64,000 nucleotides of DNA from a cyanobacterium PCC 7702 (GCA_000332255.1 KB235926.1:3656815-3720814), one strand, 5' to 3'; positions 36,696-46,251 are shown, counted from the first letter of the stretch. Translations and numbers: made by a program. Notes: generated from the letters alone by a model not told the origin.

Positions 36696-37007
36696 TTATT
36701 TTTCCAACAGGCCGCAGATTAGTTCTCCGATCCCGTCAAGTGTAAAGGGTTTGGTGGTTCCATCTTCGCGAATTTGTGAGCGATCGCGGCAATTATACAC
36801 CTGCATCGGTTTTTTGACACCATCAACACTAACGACTGCTGTGTACTGCCAATGGTATTTAGCACTTCGTTTAATATCTATAATGCAAATACGGTGATTG
36901 TTCAGATGACGGCAAGTTAGTGCTTCGACCGGAAGTGCAACTGCAAAGAACAATATCAGTACTAGTACAAAACAACCAATATACTTGAACTGAGTTTTAG
37001 ACATCAT
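36696..37007 (-). CDS. small secreted cysteine-containing protein
   Basis: This 103-residue protein has a signal peptide (YIGCFVLVLILFFAVALPVEA, cleavage near residue 30). The mature part has four cysteines (TCRHL, ICIIDI, YNCRDR, LICGLL), consistent with one or two disulfides in the periplasm. I do not recognise the family. It lies on the opposite strand between two membrane-spanning kinases, so an extracytoplasmic link to their sensor domains is conceivable but unproven. Confidence 0.75.
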   Translation of the reverse strand: MMSKTQFKYIGCFVLVLILFFAVALPVEALTCRHLNNHRICIIDIKRSAKYHWQYTAVVSVDGVKKPMQVYNCRDRSQIREDGTTKPFTLDGIGELICGLLEK

Positions 37008-37272
37008 CTTTTTGCCATAGCTGGAAGATAATCTCCAAATTTACCAGCTGTAGTTGGTTGAGTTAACTTAATAACAGTAGTTACATACCCAATGTAGATG
37101 CGCTGTGGAAAGATTTGAGCAAAAATGTCAAAGCAGTTTTGTCAAAAATAATAAATGGGTGCTACCGTCAAGTAGTTTGCCCGTTACTTTCAAATTGTAT
37201 CTATCATTTGGCTAATTAACGTGCATTTGCAAGGTTGAGTCTTTCTGAAGTTGACATTGCTTTGGACGGAGC

Positions 37273-39108
37273 ATGACAATAAAACAACTGAACAATCGCT
37301 ATCAAGTTATTCAAGTATTGGGTGCTGGTGGATTTGGTGAAACCTTTTTGGCAGAAGATACTTATATGCCTTCTCGCCGCCGCTGCGTGATCAAACAACT
37401 CAAACCAATCACAAAAAATCCCCAAATCTACAAAGTAATTCAACAACGCTTTGAGCGAGAAGCGGCGACTTTGGAGTATCTTGGAGAAGGCAGCGAGCAA
37501 ATACCCAAACTTTACGCTTACTTTTGTGAAAATGGAAAATTCTACTTAGTTCAGGAATGGATTCAAGGTCAAACTCTAACAAATATAGTCAAAGCTCGAG
37601 GACCGTTGCAGGAAAATCAGGTTAGAGAAATTTTATTAAGTTTGCTATCAGTTTTAGACTATGTCCACAGTAAAGGCATTATTCACCGCGACATTAAGCC
37701 TGATAATATTATCATTCGCGCTACCGATAGCAAGCCAGTTTTAATTGATTTTGGTGCAGTAAAGGAAACAATACGCTCAGTAGTCACTGGTGCTGGGCAT
37801 TTAACTCAATCTTTGGTTATCGGGACACCCGGATACATGCCTGGCGAACAAGCTGCTGGGCGTCCAGTTTATGCTACTGATATTTATAGTTTGGGTTTAA
37901 CAACAATTTATTTGCTGACTGGCAAGTCACCCCAGGAGTTCCCAACCGATTTGCAAACTGGGGAAATTCTGTGGCAGCAATTTGCTAGCGATATCTCTCC
38001 TCAATTCATAGCTGTTCTCAACCAAGCAATTAAGCCCCATGCTAGCGATCGCTACTCGAGTGCTAGCAAAATGTTACATGCTTTGCAGTCTATCAGTTCT
38101 CTTCCTTCGATACCATCACACCAGTCCACTCAATCTACCATCGCCCTATCTCCTCCTCCTGCACCCACACACACGCCAGTATCTCGACAACAACCACAAT
38201 CCCCTTTGGTTTCTGCTTCTTTTGCAGAGACTGGCAATGGGCAAAAAGCAGCTTTGATTTTTACAGGTTTAGTTGTGGGTAGTTTGATAAGTGGAATAGC
38301 GATCGCTAATTTTACTCACCAGCAGCAGCCACAAACGGAGATTACCACATCGCCCACTCCCCAAACGACAAAAGAACCTACCACCACTACTACTACTGCT
38401 GCTACTACTGCCAATCCATCGCCTGTACCTTCGGTTGTTACTTCTACTAGTGAACCCAAAAATCCACAAAAAGCGATCGCTTCTCCGCCTTCTGTGTCTG
38501 TAACTACTTTGACACCAGAACCCCAAAAGTCGGTAACGTTTGTACCAACTCCCCAACAAGAACTACCCGTCCAAGAAGAATTGGAAACTTCTGCTGCTTC
38601 TACATCAAAACCGCAAACACAACCCACACCAGAAGAAGATACTGCTTCTGTAGCACCACCAAAGCCCAAGAAGCAAAAAAAAGTCGCAACTACGAATATT
38701 GGCGACACTGTTGTTCCTGGATTTCCTACAGGTACTTCGGAAAATACGATTGTCAATACCTTGGGAAAACCGAGTAAGGTTTCTAGAGGTTTGTGGAATA
38801 CCCGTGCTTACCTTTATCGACTGCAGCCAAATCGCGTCGATCTTGGTTATTTATTTGATCGGCGATCGGGCATTTTGCGACAAACCGAAGTAGCCTTTGC
38901 CCAATCTGTTCCCCTAGAGACCATGCAATCGACATTACAGGGAATGTTGGCGGGTAATGCTTCTAGTGCGATTCAACAAGGATTAGAAAAAGTATACCAG
39001 CGTCAAATCAATGAATATTCTTTTCGAACCGGGGGGTTAAAAGGTGTAATTCAACGCAACGAGGAAGATCAAATTTATATTGGCGTTTGGGACGCAGACT
39101 TGCATTGA
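37273..39108 (+). CDS. serine/threonine protein kinase (paralog of the 34965 gene)
   Basis: This 611-residue kinase is closely similar to the upstream one over the first 270 residues: GAGGFGETF, VIKQLKPI, HRDIKPDNIII, DFGAV and GTPGYMPGEQ. A membrane helix lies near residues 325-345 (LIFTGLVVGSLISGIAIA), followed by a Thr/Pro-rich linker. The C-terminal domain (about 475-611, GFPTGTSENTIVNTLGKPSK, GLKGVIQRNEEDQIYIGVWD) differs from YARHG, so the two kinases share a catalytic half but have different outer domains. Its C-terminal end is echoed in the pseudogene that follows. Confidence 0.95.
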   Translation: MTIKQLNNRYQVIQVLGAGGFGETFLAEDTYMPSRRRCVIKQLKPITKNPQIYKVIQQRFEREAATLEYLGEGSEQIPKLYAYFCENGKFYLVQEWIQGQTLTNIVKARGPLQENQVREILLSLLSVLDYVHSKGIIHRDIKPDNIIIRATDSKPVLIDFGAVKETIRSVVTGAGHLTQSLVIGTPGYMPGEQAAGRPVYATDIYSLGLTTIYLLTGKSPQEFPTDLQTGEILWQQFASDISPQFIAVLNQAIKPHASDRYSSASKMLHALQSISSLPSIPSHQSTQSTIALSPPPAPTHTPVSRQQPQSPLVSASFAETGNGQKAALIFTGLVVGSLISGIAIANFTHQQQPQTEITTSPTPQTTKEPTTTTTTAATTANPSPVPSVVTSTSEPKNPQKAIASPPSVSVTTLTPEPQKSVTFVPTPQQELPVQEELETSAASTSKPQTQPTPEEDTASVAPPKPKKQKKVATTNIGDTVVPGFPTGTSENTIVNTLGKPSKVSRGLWNTRAYLYRLQPNRVDLGYLFDRRSGILRQTEVAFAQSVPLETMQSTLQGMLAGNASSAIQQGLEKVYQRQINEYSFRTGGLKGVIQRNEEDQIYIGVWDADLH

Positions 39109-39165
39109 ATTGTTTGGACAGTTTTGATCCCAATAGCGTTGTTTTTGATGTCATCAAGCTATAAA

Positions 39166-39327
39166 CTAAGTTTTTGGCAGCCAAGCGGGAATGTCATCAG
39201 TTCCACTACCAATGGTATAGATACGACCAGCGGTGTTTCCCTTACTTAGATAGATACGTTTTTTCTCAAAATTAATAATCTCATAGCAATAATTTTGCAA
39301 GTATGCGAGTCTTCCAGAAGACAAGTT
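39166..39327 (-). pseudogene. antisense C-terminal gene fragment
   Basis: On the minus strand a frame without start codon encodes 53 residues ending at the stop at 39166-39168. The tail reads INFEKKRIYLSKGNTAGRIY and then TIGSGTDDIPAWLPKT, which looks like genuine protein. It is closed upstream by a TGA at 39328-39330, at the junction with the kinase fragment. It is probably the remnant of a gene broken by rearrangement. The parent family is not recognised. Confidence 0.35.
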
Positions 39328-40165
39328 TCACTAATTATTTACTGACTGGCAAACATCCACGTGAAAACCAACCCGCGAACGAGGGAAATAGCTTGGCAAC
39401 AGTATGCTCCTGAGGTTCCCCGTCATTGGCAACAATACTGAATCGGGCTATTAAGCCGCAAGGGAGCGATCGCTACCCCAGTGCTAGCAAAGTGTTAGAG
39501 GAGTTGAAGTCTATTTGTTTAACACCAAACAGAGCGACTTACGGGTTGGGAGCTTCGATTTCTGCTAGGAACGCAGTCTCTCAAAAAACTCAGTTACTGC
39601 CTTGTAGTTCAAATACTCCTGTTACCATTATTTATTCTCTCACCAGAAATTGGCGTCAACCGGCTTGGGTTTTTGGCTGTTTGCTTGTAGTTGGCTTGAT
39701 AGCAGCACTGGCGACTTTTCAAACCCGCAAAGAACCAAAACCTGCATCTTCCTCGCCTACCTTAGACACACCAACTTCGGTAACTCCAACCGCAAATCCA
39801 ACACCGTCGCTCCAGTCTCCAGTTTCTACTGCTAACAAAGCTGATACGCCAGTAACTCCTGCAGAACCGGAAGATATTGGTAAATCTCCAGCCACACTAC
39901 CAGCTTTAAACAGAGGTAGCTTTTGCCCAATCTCTAGACTTGCAACTGATGCTCGCTACTTTGGAGGGAATGTTAGGTCGTCAGTCCCGCCGGACATTAA
40001 GCAAGGGTTGCTGCAAGTGTTGCAGCCACGGTTAGACAATTTTCGTTTTTCTGTTGGCTCTTTGCGGGTCAAATTGTACGTCAAGAGTGCGCTCTTATTT
40101 ACATTAGCATCTTGGATGCAGATTCCCATGATTTTGTCAATCCTGCCGATGCTAGAAAATGTTAA
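39321..40165 (+). pseudogene. decayed third serine/threonine kinase paralog
   Basis: The fragment begins inside the kinase domain (YLLTGKHPRE at 39336, matching YLLTGKSPQE of the intact paralog) and lacks the N-terminal catalytic part. EIAWQQYAPEVPRH is in one frame, and NRAIKPQGSDRYPSASKVLE continues in another, so a one-base frameshift lies near 39427. A membrane helix and Pro/Thr linker follow (AWVFGCLLVVGLIAALATF). Near 40060 the frame breaks again: GQIVRQECALIYISILDADS in a shifted frame matches the end of the upstream kinase. A 263-codon open frame at 39426-40217 covers part of it but should not be taken as a functional gene. Confidence 0.8.
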
Positions 40166-40168
40166 AAA

Positions 40169-40189
40169 AAGGAGCACTCAAGGCTCCTT
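40169..40189 (-). terminator. intrinsic terminator of the rpl operon
   Basis: AAGGAGC (40169-40175) and GCTCCTT (40183-40189) form a 7-bp stem. On the minus strand it runs into a long T tract, 36 bases after the rplL stop. Confidence 0.85.
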
Positions 40190-40224
40190 GCTCATTCATA
40201 TTCAAAAGCGACGATAAATTTGGA

Positions 40225-40626
40225 CTACTTCACAGTCACTTTACCACCAGCTTCTTCGATGCGCTTTTTAGCATCTTCAGCAGCTTCCTTGGCAATACCT
40301 TCTTTGACCGGCTTCGGTACAGATTCTACCAAGTCTTTTGCCTCCTTGAGGCCCAAACCGGTTAATTCCCTTACAACCTTAAGTACGGGAATTTTCTTAT
40401 CAGCCGGGACGGACTCCAAAATCACGTCAAATTCAGTTTTCTCTTCCACTGGTTCAGCAGCAGCTGCTGCTGCAGGAGCAGCTGCGCCGGGTGCGGCTAC
40501 TGCAACTCCCACAGGAGCAGCAGCACTGACTCCGAAGGCTTCTTCAATTTGCTTAACTAACTCAGCTGCTTCCAGCAAAGTTAGAGATTTCAATTTTTCC
40601 AAAATTTCATCGGTAGCAGCAGACAT
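40225..40626 (-). CDS. rplL: 50S ribosomal protein L7/L12
   Basis: This 133-residue stalk protein has the N-terminal dimerisation helix ([20 protein letters not shown]), an alanine/proline-rich hinge (about 35-60) and the C-terminal factor-binding domain ([20 protein letters not shown]). It recruits elongation factors to the ribosome. It is the last gene of the secE-nusG-rplKAJL cluster and is followed by a terminator. Confidence 0.98.
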   Translation of the reverse strand: MSAATDEILEKLKSLTLLEAAELVKQIEEAFGVSAAAPVGVAVAAPGAAAPAAAAAAEPVEEKTEFDVILESVPADKKIPVLKVVRELTGLGLKEAKDLVESVPKPVKEGIAKEAAEDAKKRIEEAGGKVTVK

Positions 40627-40699
40627 TGATATTACTCCTTTAATGTCGATTAGTAGATTGTTAGAGGTTAGCGGTTAGTTGATGACGCTATTTGTTGGC

Positions 40700-41230
40700 T
40701 TATTCAGCTTTGTTTTTGTCAGCGTACGCCTGCAAAGCACGGGCTAGGGAGCTGGGAACCTCCTTGATTCCAACAGCAATCTTTGTTGCCAAAGCATTGA
40801 TAGCTCCAGCTATCTGTCCCATCAGCTGTTCTTTGGAAGGTAAATCTCCCAAAGCTTTGATTTCTGGCTCAAAAAGCAGGCGTCCTTCCATAACACCGCC
40901 ACGAAGTTCTGTCTTCTTGGTGGCTTTTTGGAATTCTTCGTAGGCTTTAATTGCACTGGAGAAATCTTCTTTTACCAACAAAAAGGCGGAAGAACCCTTG
41001 AGCAGTTCTGACATTGGTTGCCATTTTGGATCCTCTCGAATGGCAATGCCCATAAGGGTATTTTTTGTCACTTTACAAACCGTACCAGTCGGTCGCAAGC
41101 GCCGCCGCAAATCGGTAATCTCAGCGACTGTCAGCCCTTGGTAGTCAATCACCAGTGCTAATTGTGACTCACTCAAAGTTTTTTTGAGTTCGCTGACGAT
41201 CGCTTTTTTATCTTCTATGGTTCTACCCAT
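40700..41230 (-). CDS. rplJ: 50S ribosomal protein L10
   Basis: This 176-residue protein has the expected L10 opening ([20 protein letters not shown]) and the domain with [20 protein letters not shown] and [12 protein letters not shown]. Its C-terminal helix binds L7/L12 dimers at the ribosome stalk. The upstream 194 bases hold an L10-leader structure, which fits autoregulation by the L10-L12 complex. Confidence 0.98.
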   Translation of the reverse strand: MGRTIEDKKAIVSELKKTLSESQLALVIDYQGLTVAEITDLRRRLRPTGTVCKVTKNTLMGIAIREDPKWQPMSELLKGSSAFLLVKEDFSSAIKAYEEFQKATKKTELRGGVMEGRLLFEPEIKALGDLPSKEQLMGQIAGAINALATKIAVGIKEVPSSLARALQAYADKNKAE

Positions 41231-41278
41231 CCTTGTTTCACCTTAAAAACAACAAACCCCAGCTAGCTAGTTACACGA

Positions 41279-41354
41279 GCCGAGGTTTAACTTGCCAGAA
41301 TGCTTGCACCTGCAACAGGTGAATTTCGGGCAATAAATATTCGCAAACCTCGGC
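41279..41354 (-). ncRNA. ribosomal L10 leader (rplJ 5' regulatory structure)
   Basis: GCCGAGGTTT (41279-41288) and AAACCTCGGC (41345-41354) are perfect 10-base arms in the rplA-rplJ spacer. An inner hairpin (CACCTG/CAGGTG near 41307-41321) lies between them. The position before rplJ matches the known L10 leader, which binds the L10(L12)4 complex to repress rplJL. The real element may extend to about 41400. Confidence 0.75.
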
Positions 41355-41424
41355 AGGATATTAAGTCAAAAGGCCCCTGCTGTCTTTGGCTGTAATGATT
41401 TGGTTTTTGCTTTGCTATGAGCTA

Positions 41425-42141
41425 TTAAGCTGCTTCCGTTAATTTCAAATCGCGCAGGGCGTTGATATCAACTTTAATTGATGGTCCCATGGTGGCAGAT
41501 ACGTATACCGAACGCCAGTAACGACCTTTGGCACCTGAAGGACGGTTGCGGTCAATGGTTTCCTGTAACGCTTTTAAATTTACCAGTAAATCCTCTGCTG
41601 AAAAAGATGCCTTTCCAAACATAACATGCACGATACCCGTGCGATCGGCGCGAAACTCTACTTTCCCGGCTTTAAATTCAGCGATCGCGCTGGTGAGGTC
41701 AAATGTTACCGTTCCGCCCTTTGGTGATGGCATCAAACCGCGAGGACCGAGTAATTTACCAAGCTTTGCCACTTGTGGCATTACGTCTGGCGTGGCAATT
41801 AGCCTGTCAAAATCCATTCTGCCTTTTTGAATTTCGTCGATCAGTTCTTCTGAACCGACAACATCAGCACCTGCATTAATTGCTTCTGTTACCTTTTCTC
41901 CTCTTGCAATTACTGCTACCCGTATTTGCTGTCCCGTTCCTTTGGGAAGTACTACCGTCGTCCGCAGTTGTTGGTCGGTATATTTGGGGTCAATTCCCAA
42001 GCGAATGTGGGCCTCGGCTGCTTCTGGGAACTTTGCTGTTGCTGTTTCTTTGAGAAGATTTAAAGCCTCAAGGGGGGCGTATTCTCTGTCTTCAACTTTT
42101 GCAAGCAGTGCTTGAAAACGACGCGATTTTTTTCTTGCCAT
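41425..42141 (-). CDS. rplA: 50S ribosomal protein L1
   Basis: This 238-residue protein has the L1 features [36 protein letters not shown] and [16 protein letters not shown]. It forms the mobile L1 stalk that handles the E-site tRNA. It is co-transcribed with rplK upstream. Confidence 0.98.
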   Translation of the reverse strand: MARKKSRRFQALLAKVEDREYAPLEALNLLKETATAKFPEAAEAHIRLGIDPKYTDQQLRTTVVLPKGTGQQIRVAVIARGEKVTEAINAGADVVGSEELIDEIQKGRMDFDRLIATPDVMPQVAKLGKLLGPRGLMPSPKGGTVTFDLTSAIAEFKAGKVEFRADRTGIVHVMFGKASFSAEDLLVNLKALQETIDRNRPSGAKGRYWRSVYVSATMGPSIKVDINALRDLKLTEAA

Positions 42142-42242
42142 TTTTTCTCCTGGGGTAGTTAGCGAGCGAGGTGAATTCTCTCCCCCGATGCAAACTTTCT
42201 TTATATTTGCTGTTTTGTTGTGGGCGATCGTGCTCAGGTTCT

Positions 42243-42668
42243 TTAATCTACTATAGTTACGCCCATATTTTTAGCAGTGCCTTCGATAATTTTCATTGCC
42301 GCATCAATATCGTTGGCGTTGAGGTCGGGCATTTTAGTTTGCGCAATCTGTCGCAGCTGTTCTCTAGTTATGGATCCAACTTTCTTTTTATTAGGTTCGC
42401 TGGAACCTTTTTCTATTTTTGCTGCTTTGCTAATTAATACTGATGCTGGAGGTGTTTTGAGTACAAAGGTGAAGCTTCGGTCTTCATAAACTGAAATTTC
42501 CACCGGCACTACCATTCCAGCTTGGTCTGCTGTCTTGGCGTTGTACTCTTTACAAAACATCATAATGTTAACGCCATGTTGACCCAGCGCAGGGCCTACT
42601 GGCGGTGCTGGGTTGGCCTTTCCAGCGTTCAGGGCCAGTTTGATGACCGCTACTACTTTTTTCGCCAT
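42243..42668 (-). CDS. rplK: 50S ribosomal protein L11
   Basis: This 141-residue protein shows [33 protein letters not shown] and [20 protein letters not shown], the standard L11 sequence blocks for both domains. It lies in the GTPase centre with 23S rRNA. It is 6 bases after nusG. Confidence 0.98.
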   Translation of the reverse strand: MAKKVVAVIKLALNAGKANPAPPVGPALGQHGVNIMMFCKEYNAKTADQAGMVVPVEISVYEDRSFTFVLKTPPASVLISKAAKIEKGSSEPNKKKVGSITREQLRQIAQTKMPDLNANDIDAAMKIIEGTAKNMGVTIVD

Positions 42669-42674
42669 TTCTAA

Positions 42675-43310
42675 TTAACTCTGTTTTTGAACTTGATTGA
42701 ATTCCAATTCTACGGGTGTATCTCGTCCAAAAATCGAAAGTAATGCTTTGAGCTTACTTCGTTCTGGACTTACTTCTATCACTTCGCCTTCAAAGTCCTT
42801 AAACGGACCAGAAAGTACAACTATCTTATCACCTGCGGCCATGTCTATTTTCACAATTGGCTCTTGTTCGCTGGTGTGCTTGAAGATTCTTTCTACTTCT
42901 GCGTGACTCAATGGCACTGGCTTCACGTGTCCGCGACCTTTACCGCCGCGTTTTTGCTCGGCTCCCACAAAATTAATGACGTGGGAGGTATTTCTTACCA
43001 CCTGCCAAGTGTCGTCGTCCATGACCATTTTGACTAAAACGTAGCCAGGGAAGACTTTTTCTTCAGTGTGTTGACGGCTGCCATCTTTGCGGATTTTTAC
43101 TGCTGGCGTGTGCGGTATTTCCACCTGGAGAATTTTATCAGCGACATCGAAGGATTGGATGCGCTGTTCCAAGTTTGTTTTCACACGCTTTTCACAACCA
43201 GAGGCGACTTGTACTGCATACCAGCGCGCTTCTGGCGCTGTTGTTCCATTTTGTGCGCCTTGTTCTTGCTGTAGAGCGGAATTGTGTTCTTGGTCTTTTA
43301 CAGAAGTCAT
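42675..43310 (-). CDS. nusG: transcription termination/antitermination protein NusG
   Basis: This 211-residue protein has the NGN domain (WYAVQVASGCEKRVKTNLEQ, VFPGYVLVKMVMDDDTWQVV) and a KOW motif (GDKIVVLSGPFKDFEGEV). It binds RNA polymerase and couples transcription to translation. The ATG at 43308-43310 overlaps the secE stop as ATGA, so the two are translationally coupled; an in-frame TTG at 43334 is less likely. Confidence 0.97.
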   Translation of the reverse strand: MTSVKDQEHNSALQQEQGAQNGTTAPEARWYAVQVASGCEKRVKTNLEQRIQSFDVADKILQVEIPHTPAVKIRKDGSRQHTEEKVFPGYVLVKMVMDDDTWQVVRNTSHVINFVGAEQKRGGKGRGHVKPVPLSHAEVERIFKHTSEQEPIVKIDMAAGDKIVVLSGPFKDFEGEVIEVSPERSKLKALLSIFGRDTPVELEFNQVQKQS

Positions 43311-43534
43311 CCGAATACCTGCTGTGCTGCCCAAGTAAAGAATTTATCTACAAAATATAGTAAAAATGCGGAGAGACTTACCATCAGCAAAACAGCTGCT
43401 GATTCGCTTACCAGTTGTCTGCGGGTGGGCCAAACTACTTTTTCAAACTCTTCTTTCAGTCCTTGAAAGAAGTTATTCAAGCTAGAAGAGCCGTTGTTTG
43501 TTTCTTGAATTTCTGCCTCATTTTTTTTGACCAC
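43307..43534 (-). CDS. secE: preprotein translocase subunit SecE
   Basis: This 75-residue single-helix SecE has the typical amphipathic stretch FFQGLKEEFEKVVWPTRRQL followed by a membrane helix (AAVLLMVSLSAFLLYFVD). It clamps SecY in the translocon. The start is GTG, preceded by GGGGGGAG about 13 bases upstream. Confidence 0.95.
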   Translation of the reverse strand: MVKKNEAEIQETNNGSSSLNNFFQGLKEEFEKVVWPTRRQLVSESAAVLLMVSLSAFLLYFVDKFFTWAAQQVFG

Positions 43535-43694
43535 AGTGTTTTTACTCCCCCCATGGCGAAGTGCTGCTAGTGTTCGTCGGCTATTGCGGCTTTTTCACAG
43601 CTCAATTCTTGCACAGCAAAGCCGCAGATAAAATAATTTTACCCGAAATCAAGGAAGCTTGCTGATCCCACTTGTTTCGGGTTTTCATTCGCAG

Positions 43695-43767
43695 CGCGCC
43701 CTGGAGGACTCGAACCCCCGACATCAGGTTTTGGAGACCTGCGTTCTACCAACTGAACTAAGAGCGC
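43695..43767 (-). tRNA. trnW: tRNA-Trp (CCA)
   Basis: The cloverleaf is complete. The acceptor arms are GCGCTCT (5' end at 43767) and AGGGCGC (43696-43702), with the discriminator at 43695. The anticodon loop CTCCAAA gives CCA, and the T loop is GGTTCGAGTCC. It lies just upstream of secE, as in many bacteria. CCA is not encoded. Confidence 0.97.
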
Positions 43768-43870
43768 AGACGCTGTTTTGATTCAGTTATCGCCTTTCAT
43801 GTTAGGCATTATTTAGTTTAACGCAATTTGGCATTTGTGGTGAGATTAATTTTTGACTGGAGGTGAGGTT

Positions 43871-43890
43871 TTAGCGGCATCAGCCGCTAA
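43871..43890 (-). other. perfect hairpin after rplS
   Basis: TTAGCGGC (43871-43878) and GCCGCTAA (43883-43890) form an 8-bp stem with loop ATCA, 36 bases past the rplS stop. The following bases on the minus strand (AACCTCACC) are not T-rich, so it may be a weak terminator or a processing or pause site before tRNA-Trp. Confidence 0.45.
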
Positions 43891-43925
43891 GAGTTGGATT
43901 TGAGTTGTTTTCCCATTCTTGTGAT

Positions 43926-44291
43926 CTATAGCAAAGCACGATCGAAGCGCTGTTTGACCCGAGTGGCCTTACCGACGCGATCGCGCAGGTAGTAAAGTTT
44001 AGCACGCCGTACCCTACCGCGACGCAGGACTTTGATGCTATCGATGCGAGGAGAGTGAATGAGGAATACCCTTTCGACACCCACGCCTTGAAATACTCGG
44101 CGCACTGTAATAGTTTCATTTATACCAGAGTGGCGCTTGGCAATCACAACGCCTTCATAGGGTTGTACGCGATATTTATCTCCTTCCTTGATTTTGACAC
44201 CGACTCTGACGGTGTCGCCCACATAAATTTCGGGCAAATCTGATTTTAGTTGTTCCGCTTCTATAGAGCGGATGATTTCTTGAGCGTTCAT
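43926..44291 (-). CDS. rplS: 50S ribosomal protein L19
   Basis: This 121-residue protein matches L19: [40 protein letters not shown] and [19 protein letters not shown], with a basic C-terminus ([20 protein letters not shown]). It helps to bridge the two ribosomal subunits. It is upstream of tRNA-Trp and secE on the same strand. Confidence 0.98.
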   Translation of the reverse strand: MNAQEIIRSIEAEQLKSDLPEIYVGDTVRVGVKIKEGDKYRVQPYEGVVIAKRHSGINETITVRRVFQGVGVERVFLIHSPRIDSIKVLRRGRVRRAKLYYLRDRVGKATRVKQRFDRALL

Positions 44292-44440
44292 GGCCTAAAG
44301 AAAAACTCACAATCATCCATAATAAATCTACAACGCTATGGAAGTCTAGTGGATTCAACGGATGACGTTTGCAGCTAGCTGTTGTGTCATTGAATCATTA
44401 AGACTACAATTAGCATCCCGGCCAGGGTAAATAATAAAGT

Positions 44441-45421
44441 ATGAAATTTAGCGTTGTGATTACAACTTACAACCGCTTGAATTTATTAAAAAGAGCTATT
44501 GGTTCTGCCTTTAACCAAAGTTTTCCCTGTGAAGTGGTCGTGGCAGATGACTGTTCGGGCGATGGTACGCAAGAATACGTAATTAGTTGTATAGAAAAAT
44601 TAGAAAAATTATCAAAGGCTGGAGATTTTCGGCTTGTGTATCATCGCAACCGAGTTCACTCCGGTCACGCCGCAACTGTGAACGCGGGCGTTGACAAAGC
44701 TAGTGGTGACTGGATTAAGTTCTTAGACGACGATGACTATCTAGCTCCCAATTGTTTGGAAGTGATGGCAGCAGCGATCGCCTTACGTCCTCAAGCGGCA
44801 ATCCTATCTTGTATTGCTGCTCAAGTCAACGAGCAACAAGTGGAAGTTGGTCGTACGCCCCAAGTAGGTCCTGGTTTGGCTTTTTACGTTCCGCAGGCAG
44901 ATATTCATTATGGCATGCTGTTGGAACTTCTGCCTTTTGGTACACCCGTACAGGTTGCTTGTCGTCGCGATGCTTTCTTGCAAACCGGTGGCTGGGATTC
45001 GAAGTTAGATGTTAACTGTGATGATATTGATTGTTGGATTCACATTGCTAAATTTGGCGATGCCATTTTCCTCAATCAGTGTCTTGCTTGCCGAACCATA
45101 TGGCAAGGTGCTTACAATAATAAGTTTTCTTCGTTTGAGCGTTTCAGCAATAATCTTTTAATCAAGAAGAAAATTTACGCTTTGGTTGATGAAAAATATC
45201 GCTCTTGTGTCCCTGCTTGGAAAGATATTCAAAATTATTTGAAACTGCATTGGTTGTTTGTAGCCTTAAAACAAAGAGACTTTCAGGGCGGAAAAAATAT
45301 AATTTCTTCTTCTATTTTCTCTATATTTTCTTGCCAGGCATGGCAAATTTTACTAATGGCTTTTGTACATCGATATTTTCATTGTTACAGCGGTCAAATC
45401 CGCAAATACATATTAATGTAA
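44441..45421 (+). CDS. glycosyltransferase family 2
   Basis: This 326-residue GT-A enzyme has the nucleotide-sugar site (SVVITTYNRLNLLKRAIGSA; VVADDCSGDGTQEYV) and the metal-binding acidic cluster LDDDDYLAPN at about residue 105. The final helices are hydrophobic and may touch the membrane. It probably adds a sugar to a surface glycan or lipid; the acceptor is unknown. It is a single gene between rplS (divergent) and the DUF3153 lipoprotein (convergent). Confidence 0.92.
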   Translation: MKFSVVITTYNRLNLLKRAIGSAFNQSFPCEVVVADDCSGDGTQEYVISCIEKLEKLSKAGDFRLVYHRNRVHSGHAATVNAGVDKASGDWIKFLDDDDYLAPNCLEVMAAAIALRPQAAILSCIAAQVNEQQVEVGRTPQVGPGLAFYVPQADIHYGMLLELLPFGTPVQVACRRDAFLQTGGWDSKLDVNCDDIDCWIHIAKFGDAIFLNQCLACRTIWQGAYNNKFSSFERFSNNLLIKKKIYALVDEKYRSCVPAWKDIQNYLKLHWLFVALKQRDFQGGKNIISSSIFSIFSCQAWQILLMAFVHRYFHCYSGQIRKYILM

Positions 45422-45432
45422 TCATGTTTGCA

Positions 45433-46227
45433 CTAATTATCTTGAGAAGCAAATTGAATTCTTGGATCTGGCATAAATTTGTAGCGGAGATAAAAACCAG
45501 ACCCAACGAACAAAACAATCAATAGCGTGCCGATTCCCAAGGGACTGGGAAGCCAAAAAACCGCTTCTATGTGGTTGATCTGACCTGGATTAAGCTTCCA
45601 AATAATTTGATTTTTATTTGTTTTTGCTGGTACGGTATTTTCAGTTACGGGTATAATTTTCGCTTTCCAAGGAGTTTTCAAGCTAAATTCCAAATTAAGA
45701 ATCGAACCAGCATTAGCCAAGACATTTCCCTGATTGGAAATCAACCCGAGCGATCGCAAATCCAAATCATAAATCAAATGATTCCGCACCAACAAGAAAA
45801 AATTACTTTGCTTCAAAAGAAAATTAGATGCTATCTGCGGTAATTGAGAAGCTGAATTTGCAGCTGTCACTTCTGTTTTTTGTTGGCTGTGGGAGTGAAA
45901 AAATGCATTGAACTTTTGTTGTAATTCCTGAGAGTTTGTAAAAGGGATTGTTACAATTACCTCATCTTTAGAAATTCGCTGTACTTTGCCTTTTAGCTGC
46001 TGGGCACGCTGCTCTATACTATTTAACCACTCGTAAACAGGTTCGCCAGCGAAAGTAGTCAGTCTTTCTCCTAGCTTGACATGCTGCACCAATTCCCCGC
46101 TATTGGCATGGTTAAAATTAACTCCTACTTGATAATCCATACAACCAGCTAGCAGCAGGGATACTATTATTAGCAAGCAAAGATACTTGATGGAAAGCAA
46201 ACTCGTTCTCAAAGTAGATAAATTCAT
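45433..46227 (-). CDS. DUF3153 lipoprotein
   Basis: This 264-residue protein has a lipoprotein signal ending in the lipobox LLAGC (cysteine near residue 29). The lipidated part spans a DUF3153-type domain (YQVGVNFNHANSGELVQHVK; RISKDEVIVTIPFTNSQELQ), and a C-terminal membrane helix (LGIGTLLIVLFVGSGFYLRY) ends with a short basic tail. It is thus attached to the membrane at both ends. Function unknown. The TPR gene lies 24 bases upstream on the same strand. Confidence 0.85.
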   Translation of the reverse strand: MNLSTLRTSLLSIKYLCLLIIVSLLLAGCMDYQVGVNFNHANSGELVQHVKLGERLTTFAGEPVYEWLNSIEQRAQQLKGKVQRISKDEVIVTIPFTNSQELQQKFNAFFHSHSQQKTEVTAANSASQLPQIASNFLLKQSNFFLLVRNHLIYDLDLRSLGLISNQGNVLANAGSILNLEFSLKTPWKAKIIPVTENTVPAKTNKNQIIWKLNPGQINHIEAVFWLPSPLGIGTLLIVLFVGSGFYLRYKFMPDPRIQFASQDN

Positions 46228-46251
46228 CAGCGTTAACCTCCCACAAAATCG

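Noticed and set aside
39426-40217. 263-codon frame taken as an independent protein
   Set aside because: It is the middle of a decayed kinase: the flanking homologous parts lie in other phases on both sides, so its start and end are artificial.
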